From assembly GCA_041676705.1 (NCBI GenBank), contig JBAYRL010000001.1:1-64000 (forward strand): a DNA stretch of 64,000 nucleotides. The letters run 5' to 3'. The notes under the pieces are model-generated. The model saw only the letters and a list, made by a program, of their open reading frames with translations. It was not told the origin of the DNA and searched no databases. How positions within the stretch are numbered: position 1 is the first letter of the stretch; every line of letters starts with the position of its first letter. The stretch is from Acidimicrobiia bacterium (GTDB taxonomy: Bacteria > Actinomycetota > Acidimicrobiia > Acidimicrobiales > SKKL01). Shown here one piece after another: positions 1-8,270 of this stretch. Position numbers and translations under genes: made by a program.

Positions 1-297
1 CCGTTGGGTGTCGAATTGGCCGAGTGCTTTTTGGCCTTCTGGTGAGTTTAGGAAGCTGGAGATGATTTGTTGTTCTGATACTCCTGCTTGTCTTAGGTTG
101 GCCCAGTATTCAAGGCCGCCTTGTTCAAATTTGGCTTCGTTATCGGCATTGGTGAAGTTGAGGTCATAGTAGGCCTGACCGTTGACGAGGTTGGGCTCGG
201 TGATGGTCACCGTGAACTCGCCGTCTTCGTCACCGTTGTCGGTGATGATGGCGGAGGTGATCTCAACTATTTTTACGGTAGATCCTTTCCCACCAAG
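1..297 (-). pseudogene. DUF4214-like frame, broken or partial
   Basis: An open minus-strand frame runs off the left edge of the window. It encodes a beta-rich acidic stretch followed by a segment with tryptophan, a Gly-Val-Ser turn and a Phe-Leu-Asn-Ser-Pro-Glu motif, which resembles the DUF4214 repeat of extracellular and surface proteins. No ATG lies in the frame. The only usable start is GTG at 208-210, in the middle of the coding-like sequence. A TAA at 298-300 interrupts the frame, and codons beyond it (about 303-345) still look coding. This suggests a surface-protein gene with a nonsense mutation or a 5' truncation. The family call rests on pattern only, and the C-terminus is outside the window. 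Confidence 0.4.
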
Positions 298-477
298 TTA
301 GATACATACCTTTGGAGTATCGGTGACAACCGCCACTTCATTAGGGCCACGGCGTGAAAGGTCACAAAATTAGTTCTTACTACATGTGGTTGTCTTTGTA
401 GATATGCAGCTCAGGCAATACGTCGGTGGTTGAAGGCGTCTCCAACAAATTGTTTAGGCAATGTAGACTTAAGCCGA

Positions 478-1350
478 ATGATTGACGAGATTTACAAGCC
501 ACCACCCAATCGCACTATTCAGGTGATAGTTGCAGTGGTAGTCATGTTGGGCCTAAGCGCGGTATTGCTACCTCGTGCCTTTGCCATCATTGGCGAATCC
601 ACCGGCAACACTGAAGCAAAAGAGCTTCTTCCGATTCCAGTTCTTGACGGCAAAGACGAAACCCATGCCGTGAACGACCTCGAAGCGGCCGGATTCCGGG
701 CTGAAATCACGAAAGTGCAAAATACCCGAGTCCCTCCGGGTGTAGTATTTGACCAAAGCCCCGTCGGGGGCGTGATGGCTGAACGCAATACCACTGTGAC
801 CTTGGTAGTGAGCGCCGGAACCGGGTTTGTGATTATGCCGCAGCTGGAAGGCTCGTTGGGTCAAGACCTTGAATCTCAACTAGAGCGTTATGGTTTGGTG
901 CTGGGCGAAGTCACCAGCATGCGAGATGAAACTACATTGGCTGGCGAAGTTATTGCTCAGTACCCCGACTCTGGCATCGAGATTGCTTTAGGCACAGCAG
1001 TTGACGTGGTGATGTCGGAGGGACCTGGACCGAGAACTATTCCAGCCACTCAAGGTATGTCCCAAGCCGAGGCGACGCGACTGTTGATCGCGGCAGGTTT
1101 CACAGTTGAGCATGGCACTGCCTACTCCTCTTCGATATCACGGGGCACGGTAATTTCAACCACACCTGCTTCTGGAACCGAGGCCGAGTTTGGTTCTGCT
1201 GTCACGGTTGTGGTTTCAGCTGGGGCCGCACCACCGCCTCCAACTGTCGATGAGGACGACGACGATGACGACGACGGAGATTCGCCTCGTCCGCCACGCT
1301 CGACCACAACTACTTCAACAACCGCGCCTCGCAGCTCAACATCGAACTAG
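478..1350 (+). CDS. Membrane-anchored triple PASTA-domain protein
   Basis: The product has about 290 residues. One membrane segment (roughly 14-38) is followed by three PASTA repeats at about 50-114, 117-182 and 185-249, each ending in a Thr/Val-rich strand and a Ser-Ala-Gly or Ser-Glu-Gly turn. The tail has a run of aspartates near 258-266 and then Pro/Ser/Thr-rich sequence. PASTA domains bind peptidoglycan fragments or beta-lactam-like ligands in PknB kinases and PBP2x. There is no kinase or transpeptidase domain here, so it is probably a stand-alone wall-sensing or wall-tethering protein with its repeats outside the cell. ATG 478 is preferred. An in-frame TTG at 430 would add 16 residues, and neither start has a clear Shine-Dalgarno (SD) sequence. 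Confidence 0.8.
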   Translation: MIDEIYKPPPNRTIQVIVAVVVMLGLSAVLLPRAFAIIGESTGNTEAKELLPIPVLDGKDETHAVNDLEAAGFRAEITKVQNTRVPPGVVFDQSPVGGVMAERNTTVTLVVSAGTGFVIMPQLEGSLGQDLESQLERYGLVLGEVTSMRDETTLAGEVIAQYPDSGIEIALGTAVDVVMSEGPGPRTIPATQGMSQAEATRLLIAAGFTVEHGTAYSSSISRGTVISTTPASGTEAEFGSAVTVVVSAGAAPPPPTVDEDDDDDDDGDSPRPPRSTTTTSTTAPRSSTSN

Positions 1351-1410
1351 CTGGTGCCAACTCCCTACGTGTGAAGTAATTGGCCGAACATCAAATGGCT
1401 AGGGGCGTCG

Positions 1411-1725
1411 TTAATCCCGAGCTTTTTCGTGATGGCGAATGACCTCAGAGATAATAAAACGCAAGACCGCCTCGCCGAATTCGGGGTCGAGGTCTGATTC
1501 CTCCGCTAGTTTCCGAAGCCTAGCAATCTGTCGCTCTTCGCGAGCGGGATCGGCTGGTGGTAACTGATGGGTGGCCTTATATTCGCCCACCCGACGGGTG
1601 ATTTTGAAACGTTCGGCCAGCAGATGGATTATTGCCGCGTCGATGTTGTCGATGCTGGCTCGAAACGTGCCAAGCGTTTCATCATGATCAGCACTTGGCG
1701 GGTTGTTCGTGTTGTCGATGGCCAT
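1411..1725 (-). CDS. Chorismate mutase, AroQ class
   Basis: A 104-residue all-helical protein that would convert chorismate to prephenate, the first step towards phenylalanine and tyrosine. Conserved AroQ positions are visible: Arg22, Arg39, Lys50 and the Arg62-Glu63 pair, with the Ile-Asp-x-x-Asp pattern at 25-29 in helix 1. Its size matches the short intracellular actinobacterial enzymes, which act alone or are activated by DAHP synthase. No signal peptide is seen. It converges on the PASTA gene with a 60 bp gap and has no amino-acid biosynthesis gene next to it. Confidence 0.88.
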   Translation of the reverse strand: MAIDNTNNPPSADHDETLGTFRASIDNIDAAIIHLLAERFKITRRVGEYKATHQLPPADPAREERQIARLRKLAEESDLDPEFGEAVLRFIISEVIRHHEKARD

Positions 1726-1873
1726 GCCACCAAGGTAGGCGAAAGGCGTGTTCAGAACAGAAAACTACGGTGTGAATGTATGCTTTGGCGCACGACGCGA
1801 CGCAAAAGGTAGGTTCGCGTCACGAGGTGCAGCCCAGGTGGGCTGAATCAGGCCACAAATCTCGGGGGTAGAA

Positions 1874-3553
1874 TTGTCCAGCCAACAAAACGACATCTTA
1901 ATGGCCGTAATAGGCCCGGGTGGAAGCCACGAAGTAGTGGAAGAAGAAGTTCGTGGCATCCCGATGCGGGTCTACAAGAACGCACCCAGGACCTTGGTAG
2001 ACACGTTAAAGCGGTCGCTAAACTTTGCCGAGCGCACCTTCGTGGTTTATGAAGATGACGCCTGGACCTTCAGCCAGCATTTTGATGTTGTCGCCAAATT
2101 GGCTGACCAGTTAATTAACGAATTTGGTGTAAAACCCGGTGATCGCGTTGCCATCGCCATGCGCAACTTTCCGGAATGGATTGCCAGTTTCTGGGCGGCC
2201 ACGGTAACTGGTGCCATTGTGGTGCCGTTGAACGCCTGGTGGAGTGGTTCCGAGCTTGAATATGCCTTGTCAGACTCTGGCTCGGCGGTGCTGATTGCCG
2301 ACCAAGATCGTGCTGAACGCTTGGTCGAATACCTCCCTAACACTGCTGTGCAGACCAGAATTATTGTCCGAGGCGAGCTCGATGGCTGGCATGCATTTGA
2401 CGACGTAGTGGCGGCCAGCACCGCAACCGAACTACCAGATGTACAAATCGATCCCGATGACGATGCCACCATTTTCTACACCTCGGGCACTACCGGCGCT
2501 CCTAAAGGTGCTTTAGGCACCCACCGCAACATTTGCAGCATGACAGGTTACAGTGACCACGCTGCCGCTAAGGCTGCGGCAAGCGCGGGCCGCATTCTTC
2601 CTCCACCTGCTGAACGTCCCCAAACTGGTCGTTTATTGTCAGTGCCGCTCTTTCATGTGACGGGTTGCCACGCCACCATGGTTGGTGCCATGGCGACCGG
2701 ATCGAAGTTAGTCATGATGTACCGCTGGGATCCGGTAGAAGCCATGCGGCTAATCGAGCGAGAAAAACTCACTAGCTTTGGCGGTGTGCCGAGCATGGTG
2801 TGGGAGGTCCTCGAATCACCTCGCTTCGAGGAATTCGACCTTTCTAGCATTCAATCAATTGGTTATGGCGGTACTCAAGCGCCACCGGAGCTGGTGCGAC
2901 GAATTGAAAAGAATTTCACCGTGGCGAGCCCCGGCACTGGTTATGGATTGACCGAAACCTCATCGGTAGCGATCGCTAACGGCGGTGCCGATTATCTACG
3001 CAAGCCAGCCAGTATCGGCAAGCCGATAGACGTTGTAGACGTGAGAATTGTCGACCCTGACAACAATGACGTACCTCTAGGCGACGTTGGTGAACTGTTG
3101 GTTCGCGGTCCCAATGTGGTGCGGGGATACTGGAATAAACCTGAAGAAACGGCCAACAGCTTTGTGGATGGTTGGTTGCGTACCGGCGACTTGGCCTACC
3201 TAGACGACGAAGGCTTCGTTACCATCACCGACCGGGTTAAAGACGTGGTAATTCGTGGTGGCGAAAACGTTTACTGTGCTGAGGTTGAAGGTGTCTTGTA
3301 TGAACACCCCGCTGTCACCGAAGCCTGTGTCTTAGGCGTACCGCACCGTGTTCTGGGTGAAGAAGTTGGCGCGATCCTGGTGCTTCGCCCTGGCACGGCT
3401 GCCACCACTGAAGAAATTCAAAGCCACGTGAAAGCTTCGCTGGCCGGTTTCAAAGTGCCTACCCACGTGTGGTTTCGTGAAGAACCCCTACCTCGCAACG
3501 CTGCCGGTAAAATTCTAAAACGAGAACTGCGCGAAGAACTTCTAGCTAACTAA
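1874..3553 (+). CDS. Acyl-CoA synthetase (AMP-binding, FadD-like)
   Basis: A 559-residue adenylate-forming enzyme that would activate a carboxylic acid to acyl-AMP and then acyl-CoA. The phosphate-binding loop (Tyr-Thr-Ser-Gly-Thr-Thr-Gly) is near residue 202, the Gly-Tyr-Gly-Leu-Thr-Glu motif near 356, the hinge motif with Asp-Arg-Val-Lys-Asp near 450, and the catalytic lysine in Ala-Gly-Lys-Ile-Leu-Lys near 543. The start is TTG 1874, with GGGGGT about 6 bases upstream; ATG 1901 is an alternative. The actual substrate cannot be read from the sequence. The enoyl-CoA hydratases and acyl-CoA dehydrogenase elsewhere in the window fit a fatty or aromatic acid degradation lifestyle. Confidence 0.9.
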   Translation: MSSQQNDILMAVIGPGGSHEVVEEEVRGIPMRVYKNAPRTLVDTLKRSLNFAERTFVVYEDDAWTFSQHFDVVAKLADQLINEFGVKPGDRVAIAMRNFPEWIASFWAATVTGAIVVPLNAWWSGSELEYALSDSGSAVLIADQDRAERLVEYLPNTAVQTRIIVRGELDGWHAFDDVVAASTATELPDVQIDPDDDATIFYTSGTTGAPKGALGTHRNICSMTGYSDHAAAKAAASAGRILPPPAERPQTGRLLSVPLFHVTGCHATMVGAMATGSKLVMMYRWDPVEAMRLIEREKLTSFGGVPSMVWEVLESPRFEEFDLSSIQSIGYGGTQAPPELVRRIEKNFTVASPGTGYGLTETSSVAIANGGADYLRKPASIGKPIDVVDVRIVDPDNNDVPLGDVGELLVRGPNVVRGYWNKPEETANSFVDGWLRTGDLAYLDDEGFVTITDRVKDVVIRGGENVYCAEVEGVLYEHPAVTEACVLGVPHRVLGEEVGAILVLRPGTAATTEEIQSHVKASLAGFKVPTHVWFREEPLPRNAAGKILKRELREELLAN

Positions 3554-3571
3554 TAAGAACTTCTAGCTAAC
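3534..3571 (+). repeat. 21-bp tandem duplication over a gene end
   Basis: A 17-base sequence at 3534-3550 recurs at 3555-3571, giving a 21-bp period. The first copy encodes the last residues of the acyl-CoA synthetase and runs into its stop codon, and the second lies just after the stop. It looks like a recent slippage duplication that left the protein end unchanged. Confidence 0.75.
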
Positions 3572-3659
3572 CAATAGAGCGCCGAACAATGGCTCGCAAA
3601 ACATCGGCGGCCTAAAGGTAACCTCACTGAATTTTTAGGCAGATCAGAGCGACCTGTGT

Positions 3660-5105
3660 TTAGCTGTAGCCGATTGTGGCGGCTTCTTGTCGAGCAAACA
3701 TACCTGGCGCGAACATGCCAAAGCTGCCACCTACGGAACCGTTCAGCAAGTCTTCAATCGAACCATCGGCGAGCGCGTCGAAGAGTTCACTAACATCGCC
3801 GGCATCTAGCGTAGCGAGTTGCGCTATGAGCGCTTTCGTCATGGTCTGTACCGGGCTTAGATACCAAAGCCCGTCGACTTTGGAAACCACAATGCCAGTC
3901 TGTGGCAGCGAATCCATGTTGAAACCACCTGCCAGACCACCAAATTCACCAAATTCACCAAATTCCGGCATATTGGCTAGGTCATCGCTACAAATCCGAT
4001 CGGACTCGCCCATAACCTCGTACGACATGCACTCGCCTTCAAGCGTCAAACTCACCGGGGCACCATCCAAAACGCCTTCCACGCTTATCGCCTTGATGAT
4101 GACCGACGCAGTGTCGCCACTGCTGTTAACGTCGAGTTGAAGATCAGTAACCGACATTTCGAACTGGGTTTCGGCCAGCATCGAGTTGAGTTCTGCTTCA
4201 ATTTCACCCAGGAAAAGTGGGGCATACAGCTGGAGGGCGCTCATCTCGTTAGGGTCGAGGTGAGCTAGAACGCCGCCAAGGTCAAAAGCCAAGGCCGTGT
4301 TGATGAGCGACTCGATCGCTGCCTCTGGGCTTGACGCCCCAACCGGCACCAGGGCTTGGCTCGGGTCGGGGGAGGGAAGTGACGCCTCGGCCCGCATGGC
4401 TTCCATAACCGAATGCATAGGGCTGAGATACCAGCGTCCGTCTTCTTTAATCGCCGTTAGGGCCAAATCGTCGAATGGTTGAGGCTCGTTAGTCTCTTGC
4501 ATCCCTTCGGCCAAGTCTTCCAAGGTGACGAGCTTCAACAAGTTAGGCCCAAGTGGGAGCGCCAGCGGGTTGGCGTCAGCCTTGATCACACCTGAGGCCA
4601 CCACATTCACAATCTCATCGGTGACGGGTGTGCTCACCATGGTGAGGTCGGTAACGGTGAAATCTAGGCCCTCAATTTTCGAAGTAGAAAACGATTGCGC
4701 CACGATGCCAAGGCGCTTTAGCTCGTCGATGGTTTCATAAATAGGGTCGATGTAACTTGAGCGTTCGCTGGGTGCCACAGCGGCGGCCATATCATCCAAG
4801 TTTTCTTCACCCAGAGCCGCAAAAAAGCTTTCGACTGCTCCTTCGGGCGTGGCCGCAGCGGATTTGTCTCCTTGGTCGCCCCTGTTTAGAACGACCAAAG
4901 AAATACCGGCCACCAATGCCACCACCACCAGGGCTCCAAAGGCAATTAGTGGTGTCTTCGACTTGGTCGCAGCGGCAGGTGTCGTAGAAGGCGAGGTGGC
5001 TAGCGGCGCGGTATGTTCTGTCCAAGCATTACCGTCCCAATAGCGTTGAACGCCGTTAGTTTCATCGTTGTACCAGCCGGCAGGAGTGCTCATTACCGTG
5101 TCCAT
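3660..5105 (-). CDS. DUF2510 membrane protein with duplicated extracytoplasmic domain
   Basis: A 481-residue protein. It begins with a DUF2510-type motif (Gly-Trp-Tyr at about 10-12, then Tyr-Trp-Asp-Gly-x-x-Trp-Thr-x-His at 22-32), followed by a Ser/Thr/Pro linker and one membrane helix at about 52-74. The outer part holds two related modules. Each starts with a Ser/Thr-Pro-Glu-x-Ala helix and ends with Asp-Gly-x-Trp-Tyr-Leu-Ser-Pro, once before residue 230 and again near 415. The modules resemble lumazine-binding/NTF2-like or lipoprotein-type folds, but no function is assignable. Met5 is an alternative start. It lies 79 bp downstream of the MFS gene on the same strand. Confidence 0.75.
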   Translation of the reverse strand: MDTVMSTPAGWYNDETNGVQRYWDGNAWTEHTAPLATSPSTTPAAATKSKTPLIAFGALVVVALVAGISLVVLNRGDQGDKSAAATPEGAVESFFAALGEENLDDMAAAVAPSERSSYIDPIYETIDELKRLGIVAQSFSTSKIEGLDFTVTDLTMVSTPVTDEIVNVVASGVIKADANPLALPLGPNLLKLVTLEDLAEGMQETNEPQPFDDLALTAIKEDGRWYLSPMHSVMEAMRAEASLPSPDPSQALVPVGASSPEAAIESLINTALAFDLGGVLAHLDPNEMSALQLYAPLFLGEIEAELNSMLAETQFEMSVTDLQLDVNSSGDTASVIIKAISVEGVLDGAPVSLTLEGECMSYEVMGESDRICSDDLANMPEFGEFGEFGGLAGGFNMDSLPQTGIVVSKVDGLWYLSPVQTMTKALIAQLATLDAGDVSELFDALADGSIEDLLNGSVGGSFGMFAPGMFARQEAATIGYS

Positions 5106-5184
5106 TCACCCGTCAAAGCTCTAGCGAACCATCCTACTTGCGAAGATCGGTAGAACGATACCGCCTTGGCTATTCCAAGCTGGC

Positions 5185-6750
5185 TCATTCGAAAGCGGCG
5201 GGCGTGCTGTGGTCTCTAACTGACGAGCGCAAAGGTATTTCCTTTAATAGCCAGGTTAGGCCGAATGCCAGTAGCATCACCGGCGTTGCCACTACGAATA
5301 CGCTGGTTAGCGCCTCGGCGAAGCCATCGATAAATGATGCTTTGAGGGCAGGGTCGAGAGCGTGAACCGCCGAGGGAGTGACCGCTGAGCTGAACAGCTC
5401 TTTCGGAGCGTCGGCTGGTAGGCGATTAGCTAATTCAATTGCCAGTCGGCTGGAGAAAATAGCGCCGTAGATCGCAACTCCGACCGACCCGCCAATGGAC
5501 CGAGCGAAGTTCGTGGCCGAAGTGGCGACGCCAAGATCGCGTACCTGAACCGAGTTCTGTACCGCCAACACCAGAATCTGCATCGTCAGACCGAAACCCA
5601 CACCCAAAATAACCATGTAAAGACTGGTTTGGAGATATGAGGTGCTAGCACTCATGGTTGAAAAGAGCACCAAAGCCACCGAAGCGGTGGCGGTACCGGC
5701 AATCGGGAAGGCACGGTATTTACCCGTGTTTGAAACGGCCCGGCCAGCCAGAATCGAAGTGACCAGCATGCCAGCCATCATGGGCGTTAATAGGAGGCCT
5801 GAGTTAGTGGCTGAAGCGCCCCTGGCCACCTGCAAAAACAGCGGTAAGAAGCTGATGCCGCCGAACATGGCAATACCGATGATCAGGCTCACACCTGAGG
5901 AAACGCTAAATATTGAGTTCTTAAATAGGCCCAAGGGCAAGATCGGCTCTTCAACCCTTCGTTCAACGATTACGAAAAGGCCAAGCAGCAACACGGTGGC
6001 AGCGCCAAGCCCAATTATGGTCGGTGAACCCCAGGCGTATTCATTGCCCGCCCAGGTGGTTAGAAGCACCAAGCAGGTAATTCCGGCGGCGATCAGAGTG
6101 GCACCCAGGTAGTCGATTTTCACCTTGGAACGCCGCACTCCTTCTGGCAGCACCGAGGCAGTTACCACCAAGGCCAAAATGCCGAGAGGAATGTTGATGT
6201 AAAACACCCAGCGCCAGGTTAAGTGGTCGGTGAAAAATCCACCGAGTAGTGGTCCGGCGACGCTCGATGCGCCGAATACGGCACCGAAATACCCTTGGTA
6301 GCGTCCACGTTCGCGAGGGCTAACCACATCGGCGATAATGGCTTGGGCCAGTACCATCAGCCCACCACCGCCAATGCCTTGAATGGCGCGAAAGGCAATT
6401 AGCTGACCCATCGTTTGGGCTAGTCCACATAGGACACTGCCTACTAAGAAGATAACAATGGCGCTTTGGAAAATATGTTTGCGTCCTAAGAGGTCACCCA
6501 GTTTTCCATAGAGCGGTGTTGAGACGGTGGTGGCCAATAGGTAAGCGGTGATAACCCAGGCCAGGTGGTTTAGTCCACCTAATTCACCAACGATGGTTGG
6601 TAGCGCGGTAGATACGATTGTTTGGTCAAGTGCTGCTAAGAGCATGCCCAACATCAGCCCGCCAAAGATTATTTGTATTTGGCGGTGTGTTAGGTCGGGT
6701 GGCTCGTGCGTTTGCACGGCTAAGGGTTCTTCGGGTTCAAGTGTTTCCAC
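5185..6750 (-). CDS. MFS drug efflux transporter, DHA2 (EmrB/QacA) family
   Basis: A 521-residue, 14-helix major facilitator. The first helix carries the Ala-Leu-Asp-Gln-Thr-Ile-Val motif typical of DHA2 proton antiporters. MFS motif A (Gly-Lys-Leu-Gly-Asp-Leu-Leu-Gly-Arg-Lys) follows helix 2, and a motif C-like Gly-Pro-Leu-Leu-Gly-Gly occurs in helix 5. It would export lipophilic or cationic compounds across the inner membrane. The TetR gene immediately upstream on the same strand (82 bp gap) is the obvious candidate repressor. The substrate is unknown. Confidence 0.9.
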   Translation of the reverse strand: METLEPEEPLAVQTHEPPDLTHRQIQIIFGGLMLGMLLAALDQTIVSTALPTIVGELGGLNHLAWVITAYLLATTVSTPLYGKLGDLLGRKHIFQSAIVIFLVGSVLCGLAQTMGQLIAFRAIQGIGGGGLMVLAQAIIADVVSPRERGRYQGYFGAVFGASSVAGPLLGGFFTDHLTWRWVFYINIPLGILALVVTASVLPEGVRRSKVKIDYLGATLIAAGITCLVLLTTWAGNEYAWGSPTIIGLGAATVLLLGLFVIVERRVEEPILPLGLFKNSIFSVSSGVSLIIGIAMFGGISFLPLFLQVARGASATNSGLLLTPMMAGMLVTSILAGRAVSNTGKYRAFPIAGTATASVALVLFSTMSASTSYLQTSLYMVILGVGFGLTMQILVLAVQNSVQVRDLGVATSATNFARSIGGSVGVAIYGAIFSSRLAIELANRLPADAPKELFSSAVTPSAVHALDPALKASFIDGFAEALTSVFVVATPVMLLAFGLTWLLKEIPLRSSVRDHSTPAAFE

Positions 6751-6832
6751 TGGGCTTTAACTTCTCCTGGCAAATGGTGATTACTAGATGGCCGTTTGAG
6801 ATGGCCGATGATTTGGATTCCCGCGCGGATGG

Positions 6833-7492
6833 TTAGTGGCTCGGTGCCACGGTTTCAGTGTTGATTAAATGAATGGTCCCCAGTCCTTCTTCGAGCAAGC
6901 TAAAGGCCTCTTCGATGAGTTCTTCCAATTGCACAGAGCGGTCGGATGTTTCCCAGACATCGGTGGCAGATCTAACCGCTGAGAGGGCTACCGAAACTAA
7001 GAGCGCTGGTCGCAGATCAGTATCGGGATCAACCCCTAGGCGCTGGGCGACGAGGCTGATAAGTGCGGTTTCGTTGGCGGCAAAACGCGCTGCATGAGCT
7101 GCAAAAAGGCAGGACGGATATTGTCTCACCAGGGCCAACCGTTGGCGCCACTCGCCTAAATCGGCGCTCAGCTCTTCAGAAGCGTCGAGCAGTACTGCCC
7201 GCAGTGAGCGAAGTGGCCTTTCGTCGTTGGGTCGTGCGCTAAATCGTTCTTCTAGGCGCGTGGCTTGGGCAGGGTCAACGCCCAAGATGGCGTCTTCTTT
7301 GGAAGCGAAATAGTTGAAGACAGTGCGAGGTGAAACATTCGCCGCCGCGCTTATGTCATCAACGGTAATTGCGTCGGGCCCGTGCTCTTGGGCCAAGGCC
7401 AGCGCAGCCCGTGCAATCGTTTTTCGGGTCTCAGTCTTCTTACGTTCCCTCATGCTGGCATTCATCGAGTTGCTTGGCCTCGGTCGCGCCAT
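6833..7492 (-). CDS. TetR-family transcriptional regulator
   Basis: A 219-residue protein with an N-terminal TetR helix-turn-helix at about 20-70: Thr-Ile-Ala-Arg-Ala-Ala-Leu, Ile-Thr-Val-Asp-Asp-Ile, and the recognition helix with Ser-Pro-Arg-Thr-Val-Phe-Asn-Tyr-Phe. The all-helical C-terminal half is the variable ligand pocket. It lies directly upstream of and co-directional with the DHA2 transporter, so it probably represses that gene and itself and is released by a transported compound. Met10 and Met14 are alternative starts. Confidence 0.88.
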   Translation of the reverse strand: MARPRPSNSMNASMRERKKTETRKTIARAALALAQEHGPDAITVDDISAAANVSPRTVFNYFASKEDAILGVDPAQATRLEERFSARPNDERPLRSLRAVLLDASEELSADLGEWRQRLALVRQYPSCLFAAHAARFAANETALISLVAQRLGVDPDTDLRPALLVSVALSAVRSATDVWETSDRSVQLEELIEEAFSLLEEGLGTIHLINTETVAPSH

Positions 7493-7532
7493 TGCAACGT
7501 AGTTCCAGCACAGGTGCTAGCTGAGGTTGCCC

Positions 7533-7579
7533 ACAAAACAAAAGAGTGCATCGGCGCAATCTAGCGCACGATGCACTCT
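7533..7579 (-). terminator. Rho-independent terminator
   Basis: A perfect 11-bp inverted repeat (7543-7553 with 7569-7579) encloses a further GCGC/GCGC pairing. On the minus strand it is followed by a T-rich run (7533-7543). It lies about 65 bp after the stop of the 204-residue gene and should end the transcript of the RNase Z operon before the tetR promoter. Confidence 0.8.
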
Positions 7580-7644
7580 CTGCAATATTTCACTACCTGC
7601 AAAATTACATTGGCAGCCGCAGTTCGGGTTTGGAGCTGAGTGTT

Positions 7645-8259
7645 TTAGACCCGAACATACTGGTGAGCTGGTCGACCAGGGCTTGACCAATCGCTGGCTG
7701 GGCCAAGTTTGGTCAAAAGGTTTTCTTCAACTAAAGCGTCGAGACACTTGCGAATAGTGGCAACACTTCCGCCTGAAGCATCGCGGAGCATGTTGATGGT
7801 GAAGGGCTCTTTGAAGCTAAGGGCCGTTTCACGGATATGTTCGCTTGAGGTGCGACTTACGCGAGACCCTTTAGCGCCCTTGCCGCGACCACCTTCGCCT
7901 CGCCCGGTAAGCAGGCGTGCCTGGCGCAGAACCTCAGCGGGTACGCCTTCATCGAGAAAAGCTTGGGCCAAAATGTTGTGTTCATCGGCGTAACGCTTGG
8001 CCGAGGTTACAAAACCACGGATTAGCTCGTCGCCATCGGGGTTTTGAGCCCTGATTAGCTCGCTATTTAATGCCAAACGTTCCATGGGATCGCTTGATTT
8101 CTCTAACTCGGCCTGGAGACTTTCGATCTTGTCGGTATCAAGAACACTTTTTGGGTTATTGATCCAAGCCAGATATTGACGGACTGCCTCGGCATCGGCG
8201 GCAGTGAGTTCGTTGGTTGTGCTTGATGCGTCCATTAGATCAAACCCTATCGTTGACAT
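7645..8259 (-). CDS. Hypothetical protein with C-terminal winged-helix-like region
   Basis: A 204-residue protein not recognised as a named family. The N-terminal two thirds are helical and charged. A Gly/Arg/Lys-rich basic linker lies near 120-135. The last about 65 residues look like a winged helix: a helix ending Phe-Thr-Ile-Asn-Met-Leu, a recognition-like helix with Ser-Val-Ala-Thr-Ile-Arg-Lys-Cys-Leu, and a wing around Gly-Arg-Pro. It may bind nucleic acid. It starts 11 bp after rnz on the same strand, so the two are almost certainly cotranscribed, and a strong terminator follows. Confidence 0.65.
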   Translation of the reverse strand: MSTIGFDLMDASSTTNELTAADAEAVRQYLAWINNPKSVLDTDKIESLQAELEKSSDPMERLALNSELIRAQNPDGDELIRGFVTSAKRYADEHNILAQAFLDEGVPAEVLRQARLLTGRGEGGRGKGAKGSRVSRTSSEHIRETALSFKEPFTINMLRDASGGSVATIRKCLDALVEENLLTKLGPASDWSSPGRPAHQYVRV

Positions 8260-8270
8260 CGGATTTGTGG

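Noticed and set aside
121..357. Plus-strand reading frame of 78 codons
   Set aside because: It is antisense to the DUF4214-like minus frame, has Gly/Val/Asp-biased composition from the opposite strand and no SD.
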